From: Elusimicrobiales bacterium
Lineage (GTDB): Bacteria > Elusimicrobiota > Elusimicrobia > Elusimicrobiales > UBA9959
Reading direction: 5' to 3'
Assembly (NCBI GenBank): GCA_031082205.1
Contig: JAVHLJ010000011.1
Span: forward strand, 1 to 64,000
DNA: 64,000 nt
The notes under the pieces were generated by a model. It was not told the DNA's origin. It searched no databases and saw only the letters and a list, made by a program, of their open reading frames with translations. Both the position numbers and the translations under genes were made by a program. Below, piece after piece: positions 31,237 through 38,556 of the stretch (positions within the stretch are counted from its first letter, which is position 1; the number at the start of each line of letters is the position of its first letter).

Positions 31237-31689
31237 ATGAAAACCTGGTTCTATGTCCTGTCCGCGCTCTACCTGCTGAGCCCGATAGACCTGCTGCCCG
31301 AACGGGCGCTGGGGCGCTTCGGGCTCATCGACGACATCGTGGTCATAGCCGCCCTGTACTGGTACATGGTGAGACGGCCGGCGCTGCGAAAAGCGGGACA
31401 AGAAGAGGGAGGGGGAAATCCCGAAGCGGGGGAGTCGGATAAAGGCGACGGCCCTGAAAACATCGGGGGCGACCGGGACCCGTACAAGGTGCTCGGCGTC
31501 GCGCCCGGCGCTTCCCCCGAAGAGATACGCGGCGCGTACCTTAAGCTGGCCAACAAGTATCACCCCGACAAAGTGGACCACCTCGGCGACGAATTCAAGG
31601 TCCTGGCCCACCGGCGTTTCAAGGAAATACAGGCCGCCTACGAGCGGCTCGCCCCTAAGACACCCCCGGAACAGGGCCGGCAAGCCTGA
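31237..31689 (+). CDS. DUF1232-DnaJ domain fusion protein
   Basis: 150 residues. The N-terminal 50 form a DUF1232 hairpin (YLLSPIDLLPE ... GLIDDIVVIAALYWYM), a membrane-associated motif also seen in YkvA proteins. A charged linker follows, then a C-terminal J domain (about 80-140) with the HPD motif in KYHPDKV. J domains stimulate DnaK ATPase, so this should recruit Hsp70 to the membrane. It starts 3 bp after nuoN stops and is probably cotranscribed with nuo. A link to complex I assembly or quality control is speculation. Confidence 0.82.
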   Translation: MKTWFYVLSALYLLSPIDLLPERALGRFGLIDDIVVIAALYWYMVRRPALRKAGQEEGGGNPEAGESDKGDGPENIGGDRDPYKVLGVAPGASPEEIRGAYLKLANKYHPDKVDHLGDEFKVLAHRRFKEIQAAYERLAPKTPPEQGRQA

Positions 31690-31700
31690 TAAATCTCCGT

Positions 31701-31743
31701 AAAAAAAAGAGCCGGGAGACGATCTCCCGGCCCTCTTCTTTTA
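31701..31743. terminator. Bidirectional Rho-independent terminator
   Basis: A perfect 9-bp stem GCCGGGAGA / TCTCCCGGC with a 3-base loop lies between convergent genes. It is flanked by an A8 run on the left (a U tract for the minus strand) and CTTCTTTT on the right. It ends the nuo transcript and the carboxypeptidase transcript. Confidence 0.88.
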
Positions 31744-31755
31744 TGCCTTAAGAAT

Positions 31756-33075
31756 TCAGCGGGCCAGCTTGTAAGGGTCGTCGGTGACGCTGAGCATGTA
31801 CATGGCCGCCTTGATATTGTCGCGCACGGTCTTCTCGATGACGCCGGCGCCGGGATAAAAGCCGCCGCCGCCCCAGCGCTTGGGGGTCAGTTCGAAGGTG
31901 AAGGCGAAGATGTTGCGCGCCATGTAGGCCCAGTCGGTGGTGTCGCCGGTGGCCACATAGAGGTCGCTGGACTGCTGGGGGACATAGCCGGTGAAGCCCG
32001 CGAACTGCTTCGCCATCGTCTCGAAGACTTTCAGGTCGGTCTTGTTCTCCAGCGGCTCGGCGGACCCGGCCCATGGATAGAGTATCAGCTCCGAATAGGT
32101 ATGGTAGCTGAGCAGCGTCTTTATATTGGGCCGGGCCAGGACGAAATCGCGTATGGCGCGGGTCTCCGGCTCGGAGAAGGCGCTGGGGCCGCAGTAGGTG
32201 TCGGCCGAGGGGGATGTGGAGGCGCCGGCCTTGCACCAGCGTGCGTCGTAATTGCGGTTAAGGTCCACGCCGTAGGTCCCGCCGGGGTTGACGCTGCGGT
32301 TCTTGCGCCACCACTTGTACTTGCCGGTGGCGATGTCGAACGCCTTGCCGTCGGGATTGCTGACCGGGATTATGTGTATGTCCAGCGTGTCGAGATACTT
32401 GCGCACCTCGGCGGAATTCTTGTTCTCGAGCAGCCAGACCGCGAAGAGCAGGGCCACCTCGTTGGTCAGGTGCTCGCGGGCGTGGTGATTGGCCATGAAG
32501 AAGGCGCCGGGCCGCGCGCTGGGAGCCTCGCCTTTCTCGGCGGGGTTTATGCGCAGGGCCCAGATGTCGCGGCCCTCGACGCTCTTGCCGATGGAGAACA
32601 GCGAGGTCTCCTCCGGGTGGGCGGCGGCCAGGCCGCGCAGGACATCCATCGTCTCTTCGAGGTTATGATAAGCCGCGTCGGCGGCCGGGAAATCTTTGTC
32701 GAAATTATAGATGGAGACCTTGTCGTCTATCCGGAAACCCTTGTCGGTTATTTCGCGCATGGCCGACTCGCGGGCGAAACCGCGCACCGACCCCCTGTCG
32801 ACTTCGACTATATCCAGGCCCAGTTCCAGCAGCCGGGTGCGCTGGAACTTGTCCGCCGCGGAGACGGTTATCCAGGAGCGGTCGTCGGCCAGCAGGCCCA
32901 GGTCGTCCTTCACGACGATCGCCGCGGGCTCGGGCAGGGCCAGCGATGAATTGGAAACGGCCACCCGGCTGAGCAGCTGCCTGAAAGAAAGAGAGGTCCC
33001 GGGATCTTTATCGCCTTCGGCGAAGGCGGGGGAAATGAGGAAGCAGGACACGAGGGCGAAAAGGGTCTTTTTCAT
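31756..33075 (-). CDS. Exported M14 zinc carboxypeptidase
   Basis: Start ATG 33075 gives a clear signal peptide (MKKTLFALVSCFLISPAFA) and 439 residues; the track start is further upstream, within the promoter. A propeptide-like region to about residue 110 precedes the M14 domain: zinc ligands HAREH (HxxE) near 190, Arg/Asn of the substrate site in DLNRNYDARW, zinc His in LLSYHTYSELILYPW, and catalytic Glu in FTFELTPKRWG. It should remove C-terminal residues from peptides outside the inner membrane. It has its own strong promoter. Confidence 0.9.
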   Translation of the reverse strand: MKKTLFALVSCFLISPAFAEGDKDPGTSLSFRQLLSRVAVSNSSLALPEPAAIVVKDDLGLLADDRSWITVSAADKFQRTRLLELGLDIVEVDRGSVRGFARESAMREITDKGFRIDDKVSIYNFDKDFPAADAAYHNLEETMDVLRGLAAAHPEETSLFSIGKSVEGRDIWALRINPAEKGEAPSARPGAFFMANHHAREHLTNEVALLFAVWLLENKNSAEVRKYLDTLDIHIIPVSNPDGKAFDIATGKYKWWRKNRSVNPGGTYGVDLNRNYDARWCKAGASTSPSADTYCGPSAFSEPETRAIRDFVLARPNIKTLLSYHTYSELILYPWAGSAEPLENKTDLKVFETMAKQFAGFTGYVPQQSSDLYVATGDTTDWAYMARNIFAFTFELTPKRWGGGGFYPGAGVIEKTVRDNIKAAMYMLSVTDDPYKLAR

Positions 33076-33085
33076 AGTTAAGAAG

Positions 33086-33114
33086 AATATACGATTTAAG
33101 TTGACGCAGGTCAA
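33086..33114 (-). promoter_or_regulatory. Promoter of the M14 carboxypeptidase
   Basis: On the minus strand TTGACC (-35), 17-base spacer, TATATT (-10). The -10 ends 10 bases before the ATG at 33075, giving a predicted leader of about four bases and no Shine-Dalgarno. The promoter lies in the short gap after the upstream gene's stop. Confidence 0.7.
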
Positions 33115-33723
33115 TCAGTCGTGCAGCTTGCCGCCGCAGCCGACCGCGCCGATAATGATGAAGGGGACGGAAGCCATCGTCAGGAAAGGGAAGAACCGGT
33201 ACACTTCGCCGTCCCATAGGAACTTGGGTCCGCCGTGCGGCAGGACCACGGTCAGCGCGAAGGAGACGGCGCAGGCGGCGGCGGAGAGGTAAAGCAGCGC
33301 GCGCCAGAAGGTCCGGACCCGGTCCCGACCGGAGACGATACGGCGGCGGCGGGCTTCGAGGCGCAGGAGTATGAGCCAGGCGGGATAGCCCAGGTACATG
33401 AAACCTTCCCAGATATTCCCCGAGTAGAACTGCCAGGCGGAGACCAGGGGGCTGCCCCAGGCGAGGACCTTGTTCACGAGGCGCCAGACCGGCTCGTCGG
33501 GCCGGCCGTTGAGCTCCTCCTCTATCTCCGCGCCGTGAAGTTCCTGCAGGCCGACCAGGACCAGCGCGCCGCCCATGAAGAAGCCGAAGCCGCGGCCCAT
33601 CCAGAGCAGTACCGCCTCATAGGTCGGATCCCCGGCCAGGGAGGACGCCAAACCGAAAAGGGCCATGCTCGCGTAGAATACCAGCACGCCGCCGCGCGTC
33701 GTGCCGACATTTAGACCGGTCAT
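33115..33723 (-). CDS. Multi-pass membrane protein of unknown function
   Basis: 202 residues from ATG 33723 (the longer track start adds a non-hydrophobic tail and is less likely). About five or six hydrophobic helices: near residues 10-25, 40-60, 90-125, 145-165 and 175-195, with an Arg-rich cytosolic loop LEARRRRIVSGRDRVR between. The C-terminus ends VGCGGKLHD. I do not recognise a family. It is upstream of the carboxypeptidase on the same strand, which has its own promoter. Confidence 0.6.
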   Translation of the reverse strand: MTGLNVGTTRGGVLVFYASMALFGLASSLAGDPTYEAVLLWMGRGFGFFMGGALVLVGLQELHGAEIEEELNGRPDEPVWRLVNKVLAWGSPLVSAWQFYSGNIWEGFMYLGYPAWLILLRLEARRRRIVSGRDRVRTFWRALLYLSAAACAVSFALTVVLPHGGPKFLWDGEVYRFFPFLTMASVPFIIIGAVGCGGKLHD

Positions 33724-33775
33724 AAGCGAATCTTCCCAAAATACGGGGGTTGAGGTCAACGGCCCGCCCGTCCTG

Positions 33776-33784
33776 TGATAAAAT
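33776..33784 (+). promoter_or_regulatory. Extended -10 promoter of the CaCA antiporter gene
   Basis: TGATAAAAT, identical to the nuo operon -10, ends 15 bases before the ATG at 33800. A purine-rich GGGGGATAAAG follows and may act as a ribosome-binding site. Confidence 0.5.
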
Positions 33785-33799
33785 ATCCGGGGGATAAAG

Positions 33800-34819
33800 A
33801 TGTTCTACGACTGGCTTATTTTCACGACCTCGGCGCTCTTCGTGGTGGGCGCCGGGATAATGATAGGCCGCGCGAGCGGAGAACTCGGGGAACGCCTTGG
33901 CCTTGGCCGCGCCTGGGCCGGCGCCGTGCTGCTCTCCTTCGCCACCACCCTGCCCGAGCTGGTCACAACGGTTACCGTCGCGCTTAAGGGCGCCTACGGC
34001 CTGGCGCTGGGGGGGATACTAGGCAGCGTCATCTTCAACCTCTTTATACTCGTCCTGGTCGACGCGCTTAACCCGGACCCGTTATACGCAGGAAAATTAT
34101 CCAGGACCCACCTCGCCACCGGTCTGCTGGGCACGGGCCTGCTGGGCGTTATGATGGCGGGCCTGGCGCTTGGCATGGCGCAGGGGGGCGGACATGTACA
34201 GGGCAGCGGCGCGCTCGCCTTGGTCGCGCCGGCCGCCATCATCGCGCTCTACGCATTTGGGCAGTTCGTACTCTTCCGCATGGCAAAACAGTCTTTCGAC
34301 CGGAAGATGACGCTTCCTGGCGCCTTCTCCGGCTATTCTCTCAAGGGGGTAGCCGCGGCCTACGCCGTCACCGCCGCGGTGATAGTGGTCGCCGCCAGTT
34401 CGCTGGCGAACTCGGTTCACAGGCTCAGCGGCCATTACGGACTGTCGGCCACTTTCGCCGGGGCCGTGATGCTGGGGATAGTCACCAGCCTGCCCGAGAT
34501 AACCAACGCCGTGGCCTGCGCCCGGCAGCGCGAGTACGACCTCGCGGTCGGGAACGTGCTGGGAGCCAACGCCTTCGTTCTGGTCGTGCTGGCGGCGGCC
34601 AGCCTCCCGGCGGGCAACGGGATATTCTCCGGGGTGAGCCCCGCCGACGGGATCTCGGCCCTGGTCATGGCCGGGCTGGCGGTGATAATGCAGGTCACGG
34701 CGCTGGGCGCGCTGGCCGTGGAAAGCGCGCACCAGTTCAAGCGGCTGAGCTTCGCGTCGATGATACTGGCCGCCCTTTACGCGGCTAACCTGTACGTATC
34801 GTGGCAGTTCGGGAAATAG
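33800..34819 (+). CDS. Calcium/sodium antiporter, CaCA family (YrbG-like)
   Basis: 339 residues, about ten membrane helices in two inverted halves. The two alpha repeats are clear: LLSFATTLPELVTTVTVAL (about residue 45) and MLGIVTSLPEITNAVACAR (about 230), each with the ion-binding Glu, and each followed by an N-terminal helix-capping segment (GGILGSVIFNLFIL and GNVLGANAFVLVVL). It exchanges Na+ or H+ for Ca2+ or another cation across the inner membrane. It is monocistronic and convergent with the riboflavin operon. Confidence 0.88.
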   Translation: MFYDWLIFTTSALFVVGAGIMIGRASGELGERLGLGRAWAGAVLLSFATTLPELVTTVTVALKGAYGLALGGILGSVIFNLFILVLVDALNPDPLYAGKLSRTHLATGLLGTGLLGVMMAGLALGMAQGGGHVQGSGALALVAPAAIIALYAFGQFVLFRMAKQSFDRKMTLPGAFSGYSLKGVAAAYAVTAAVIVVAASSLANSVHRLSGHYGLSATFAGAVMLGIVTSLPEITNAVACARQREYDLAVGNVLGANAFVLVVLAAASLPAGNGIFSGVSPADGISALVMAGLAVIMQVTALGALAVESAHQFKRLSFASMILAALYAANLYVSWQFGK

Positions 34820-34836
34820 CGGCGGCCGCCGCGGTC

Positions 34837-35445
34837 TCAGAAAAAACCGTTCTTTTTTAAGGCCTCGCGCAGGGCGGCGTCTCCGGCCGCGCCGGCGCGC
34901 GCGTACTTGCCCAGTATGTCGTACTCGATATTTACCGCGGAGCCGGGTTTGAGGTCCTTAAGCGAAGTATTGGCCCAGGTGTGCGGTATGACGGCGGTCC
35001 TGAACGAGCGGGGGGTGACGGCGAAAACGGTGAGGCTGACCCCGTCGAGGGCGACCGACCCTTTCTCGACCATCACAGCGTCAGGGCCGGTCTCCAGTTC
35101 CAGCGTGACGCTGTCGGCGTCCTTGCGCGCGGCGAGCAGCTTAACCACGCCGTCCACGTGCCCGGTGACGAAATGGCCGCCAAGGCGGGCGCCCGCTTTG
35201 AGCGCGCGCTCCAGGTTAAGGGACGCGCCCGGGCCCAGCAGTCCCAGGGCGGTGCGCCGGCGGGTCTCGGGGCTGAGGTCGAAGAGGGCCGCGCGGCCCC
35301 TGGAGGCGGTATAGGTCAGGCAGGCGCCGTTGACGGCGACGCTCTCGCCGGCTTCGAGTTTCCAGTCCGCCGGGACTTCGACGGCCAGCCGCCCGCCGGC
35401 GTAGGACTTCAGCTTTCCCACCGCCTCTATTATTCCGGTGAACAT
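34837..35445 (-). CDS. ribE: Riboflavin synthase, alpha chain
   Basis: 202 residues from ATG 35445 (track ORF over-extended), beginning MFTGIIEAVGKL. Two lumazine-binding repeats: the first with VAVNGACLTY and HFVTGHVDGV, the second with VALDGVSLTVFAV and IPHTWANTSL. It dismutates two 6,7-dimethyl-8-ribityllumazines to riboflavin. It overlaps ribD as TAATG and is the last gene of the rib operon. Confidence 0.93.
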   Translation of the reverse strand: MFTGIIEAVGKLKSYAGGRLAVEVPADWKLEAGESVAVNGACLTYTASRGRAALFDLSPETRRRTALGLLGPGASLNLERALKAGARLGGHFVTGHVDGVVKLLAARKDADSVTLELETGPDAVMVEKGSVALDGVSLTVFAVTPRSFRTAVIPHTWANTSLKDLKPGSAVNIEYDILGKYARAGAAGDAALREALKKNGFF

Positions 35446-36536
35446 TACCTGAACCTCACATCGAGCATCAGGTCGGGGCCGAGGCGGACGACATCCTTCA
35501 CTTCGGCCTGCACGCCCAGCGCTTTGCGGGCGGCGTTGAGCCTGTCGGGCCAGACGGCGGAACTCCGGGAGCCCGTCCCGCCTATTACCATGGGCGCTAT
35601 GATGCAGCAATAGCGGTCGACCAGTCCCTGGCTGATGAAAGACCCGGCGACCTCGCCGCCGCCTTCCACCAGGACATGGCTTATCCCTATCGAGCCCAGC
35701 GCTTTGAGCAGGGCCGCCAGGGAGGGCCGCCCGTCGCGGGCTTTCGGGAGTTCGAGGACCTCGGCGTGCGGGGGGAGGCGCTTAACCGCGGCGGCCGGGG
35801 CCTTGCCGGCGACGGCGACTATGACCCGGTCGTTGCCGAAAACCCGGGCTTTCGGCGATATGCGCAGGCGTGAATCGAGTATGACCACCCAGGGCTGGCG
35901 CGGGACCTTTATGCCGCGGACATTGAGCAGCGGATCGTCGGCCAGCACCGTGCCTACGCCGGCCAGGACGGCGTCCGCCTCCGCGCGCAGCTTATGGGCG
36001 AACCGTCGGGACCGCGGAGATGAGATCCAGCGCGACCGCCCGTCCGCGTCGGCTATGCGTCCGTCGAGGCTCTGGGCGGTCTTGAGAGTGACATAGGGGA
36101 GGCGCGTACGCATGTATTTGTCGAAAGCGGGATTGAGCGCCGCGCATTCTTTCCGCAGCAGTCCCGTCCTTACCTTTATGCCGGCCGCGCGCAGTATGGC
36201 TCCGCCGCGGCAGCTGTGGCAGGGATTGGGATCGGCGGCGCCGATGAAGACGCGGGCCACGCCGGCGGCGATGATGGCCCCCGTGCAGGGCGGCGTCTTG
36301 CCGTGGGTGGAACAGGGCTCGAGCGTGACGTAGAGATCGGCGCCGCGGGCGCGGGCGCCCGCTTTGGCCAGCGCGGCGGCCTCGGCGTGCGGGCCGCCGA
36401 AGCAGGCGTGCCAGCCTTCGGCTATGACCCGGCCCTTGCGGGCGAGGACGGCGCCGACGATGGGGTTGGGATGGGCGCCGCAGCTGCCGCGCCGCGCCAG
36501 CTCTATCGCCCTGCTCATAAGTTCTTTATCGGTCAT
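35445..36536 (-). CDS. ribD: Bifunctional riboflavin deaminase/reductase RibD
   Basis: 363 residues. The deaminase domain has zinc ligands in GGPHAEAAAL and EPCSTHGKTPPC (about 50-90). The reductase domain begins near 150 with PYVTLKTAQSLDGRIA and includes VLVEGGGEVAGSF. It converts the first pyrimidine intermediate of the pathway by deamination and NADPH reduction. About 119 bp separate it from ribH, the largest gap in the operon; no terminator or strong ribosome-binding site is visible there. Confidence 0.94.
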   Translation of the reverse strand: MTDKELMSRAIELARRGSCGAHPNPIVGAVLARKGRVIAEGWHACFGGPHAEAAALAKAGARARGADLYVTLEPCSTHGKTPPCTGAIIAAGVARVFIGAADPNPCHSCRGGAILRAAGIKVRTGLLRKECAALNPAFDKYMRTRLPYVTLKTAQSLDGRIADADGRSRWISSPRSRRFAHKLRAEADAVLAGVGTVLADDPLLNVRGIKVPRQPWVVILDSRLRISPKARVFGNDRVIVAVAGKAPAAAVKRLPPHAEVLELPKARDGRPSLAALLKALGSIGISHVLVEGGGEVAGSFISQGLVDRYCCIIAPMVIGGTGSRSSAVWPDRLNAARKALGVQAEVKDVVRLGPDLMLDVRFR

Positions 36537-36655
36537 GATCCAAGGAGTAACTATCGGGGTCCTGTCGGCGGTTCGCTTCGAAAAAACAGCGTCGCGTAAG
36601 CTCGCGGCTCCGAAGGGTTTTTCTCCGCGAATCCGCCGCCACCCCCATTGTTCCC

Positions 36656-37114
36656 TTACAGATTCCGGAACAGGTCGGCCATTTCGATGGCGGCCATGGC
36701 GGCCTCGGAACCCTTGTTGCCCTGCTTGGTGCCGCAGCGCTCTATCGCCTGCTCCAGGCTGTCGGCGGCGACCACGCCGAAAATGACCGGCTTCTTGTGC
36801 CGCATGGATACCTCGGCCACGCCTTTGGCCGTCTCGGACGCGACCAGGTCGAAATGCGGGGTGTCGCCGCGTATGATGACGCCCAGGCAGACGACGGCGT
36901 GATAGGCGCCCGAGGCGGCCTTGTCGGCGGCCAGCGCCAGCTCGTAGGCGCCCGGCACCTTGACCAGGGTTATGTCCTTCTCGTCGGCGCCGTGCCTTTT
37001 GAGAGTGTCTACGGCCCCGTCGGCCAGCTTGCCGGTCAGGAAGTCGTTGAACCGCGAGACCACCAGCGCGAACTTCAGCTTGTCCGCTTTGAGTTTGCCT
37101 TCTATTATCTTCAT
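36656..37114 (-). CDS. ribH: 6,7-dimethyl-8-ribityllumazine synthase
   Basis: 152 residues. Conserved [25 protein letters not shown] and [17 protein letters not shown] with the catalytic His region. It condenses the ribitylaminouracil with dihydroxybutanone phosphate, usually as an icosahedral or pentameric assembly. It starts 10 bp after ribBA with an AGGAGG site. Confidence 0.95.
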   Translation of the reverse strand: MKIIEGKLKADKLKFALVVSRFNDFLTGKLADGAVDTLKRHGADEKDITLVKVPGAYELALAADKAASGAYHAVVCLGVIIRGDTPHFDLVASETAKGVAEVSMRHKKPVIFGVVAADSLEQAIERCGTKQGNKGSEAAMAAIEMADLFRNL

Positions 37115-37123
37115 CAGTTCCTC

Positions 37124-38314
37124 CTAGATGAACAGATGGCCCAGCTTGCGGGCCTTCGTCGACAGATATTTCCTGTTATGGGCGTTCGATTTCACCACCA
37201 GCGGCACCCTCTCGGCTATTTTCAGGCCGTAGCCGCCCAGCCCGGCCAGCTTCCTCGGGTTATTGGTAAGCAGCCGCAGGCGGCGCACGCCGAGGTCCGT
37301 CAGTATCTGCGCGCCGGTGCCGTAATCGCGGAGGTCCGCCGGGAAGCCCAGCGCCTCGTTGGCCTCGACGGTGTCATACCCCTTGTCCTGCAGCGCGTAG
37401 GCCTTTATCTTGTTCCCCAGGCCTATGCCGCGGCCCTCCTGGCGCATGTAGAGGAGTATGCCCGAGCCCGCCCTGGCGATGGCCGCCAGGGCGGCGTCGA
37501 GCTGCTCGCCGCAGTCGCAGCGGCGGGAACCGAAGACGTCGCCGGTCAGGCATTCGGAATGGACCCGCACCAGCGCCGTGGGGCCGGGCTCGCCGCGCAC
37601 CAGCGCCACATGCTCCAGGCCGGTCAGCTTCTCGCGGTAGACGTGCATCGCGAAGACTCCGTGAGGGGTCGGCAGCGAGGCGGTGGCGTGCTTCTCCACC
37701 AGCGTCTCGCGGCCGCGGCGGTACCTGATAAGGTCGGCTATGGTGGCCAGCTTGAGCCGGTGCTTGCGGGCGAATGTCTTCAGGTGCGGCATCCTGGCCA
37801 TGGTGCCGTCGGCGCGCATTATCTCGCAGATGACGCCGGCGGGGCGCAGGCCGGCCAGGTCGAGGAGGTCGACGCAGGCCTCGGTATGGCCGGCGCGGTT
37901 CAGCACGCCGCCCGCCTTGGCGCGCAGGGGGAAAACATGGCCGGGGCGGGTGAAATCGGCGGGAACCGAGGAGGGGGCGGCCAGGGCTTTGAGCGTGCGC
38001 GACCTGTCGGCGGCCGAGATGCCCGTGGTGACGCCCTTTTTGGCGTCCACGGAGATGGTCCAGGCCGTCTTGTAAGGGTCGGAGTTGTCGCGCTCCATCG
38101 GGAAGAGGTCGAGCCGGCAGGCAAGGTCCGCCGAGAGCGGGGAACAGAGGAGTCCGCGCGCCTCCTTGACTATAAAATTGACCTTGTCCGGCGTCGCGAA
38201 CTGCGCCGCCATGACGATGTCGCCCTCGTTCTCGCGGCTCTCGTCGTCGGCCAGTATCACCATCCGGCCGCGCTTTATGTCCTTTATTATTTCCTCTATT
38301 GGGGCGAAGTCCAT
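37124..38314 (-). CDS. ribBA: DHBP synthase/GTP cyclohydrolase II
   Basis: 396 residues from ATG 38314, chosen because GGAG lies five bases upstream and because the longer track start would run into the riboswitch. N-terminal DHBP synthase domain: [16 protein letters not shown], and [17 protein letters not shown]-terminal GTP cyclohydrolase II domain: zinc site [19 protein letters not shown] and [17 protein letters not shown]. It makes both precursors of riboflavin. Expression is controlled by the upstream FMN riboswitch. Confidence 0.95.
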   Translation of the reverse strand: MDFAPIEEIIKDIKRGRMVILADDESRENEGDIVMAAQFATPDKVNFIVKEARGLLCSPLSADLACRLDLFPMERDNSDPYKTAWTISVDAKKGVTTGISAADRSRTLKALAAPSSVPADFTRPGHVFPLRAKAGGVLNRAGHTEACVDLLDLAGLRPAGVICEIMRADGTMARMPHLKTFARKHRLKLATIADLIRYRRGRETLVEKHATASLPTPHGVFAMHVYREKLTGLEHVALVRGEPGPTALVRVHSECLTGDVFGSRRCDCGEQLDAALAAIARAGSGILLYMRQEGRGIGLGNKIKAYALQDKGYDTVEANEALGFPADLRDYGTGAQILTDLGVRRLRLLTNNPRKLAGLGGYGLKIAERVPLVVKSNAHNRKYLSTKARKLGHLFI

Positions 38315-38326
38315 CCGTTCTCCGAT

Positions 38327-38356
38327 AAAAAAAGCCCTGAAGTCTTCTTCAGGGCT
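38327..38356 (-). terminator. Riboswitch-controlled attenuator
   Basis: On the minus strand, AGCCCTGAAG / CTTCAGGGCT forms a 10-bp stem with a 4-base loop, followed by seven T. It sits between the FMN aptamer and the ribBA start, so it is the expression platform: FMN binding should favour this terminator. Confidence 0.85.
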
Positions 38357-38396
38357 TGGGGGAACCGCCAATGAAACCATGCGCGGCCCGTCCATC

Positions 38397-38532
38397 GGTC
38401 CTTCTCTCATCCGGACTTTACCGTCGGCCCCGGGATCTCACCGGGTCATGCTCTGGGATCTCTCCCTCGGCTCGCGGGCTCGCCCTTCCGGGACCACCGC
38501 CGGTGGGGAATCTCACCCCGCCCTGAAGAACC
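38397..38532 (-). ncRNA. FMN riboswitch (RFN element)
   Basis: The minus strand carries the conserved RFN core: GGCGGGGTGAGATTCCCC, ACCGGCGGT, GAGCCCGCGAGCC, and the closing GTCCGGATGAGAGAAGG. The P1 stem pairs GGTTCTTC with GAAGGACC. It senses FMN and controls ribBA-ribH-ribD-ribE by transcription attenuation. Confidence 0.95.
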
Positions 38533-38541
38533 TGTGTTTAT

Positions 38542-38550
38542 ATTATACCA
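38542..38550 (-). promoter_or_regulatory. Extended -10 promoter of the rib operon
   Basis: On the minus strand TGGTATAAT gives an extended, consensus -10, ending about 10 bases before the aptamer P1 stem. It lies directly after the stop codon of the repeat-protein gene; no clear -35 is seen. Confidence 0.65.
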
Positions 38551-38556
38551 CTTATA

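Noticed and set aside
29785-31683. 632-residue minus-strand ORF opposite nuoN
   Set aside because: Shadow of nuoN and the DUF1232-DnaJ gene; composition (Gly/Gln/His-rich) is typical of antisense frames here.
34819-34832. Perfect palindrome GCGGCGGCCGCCGC between convergent genes
   Set aside because: No loop and no T run, so not a convincing terminator; a G+C-rich palindrome of this size can arise by chance.
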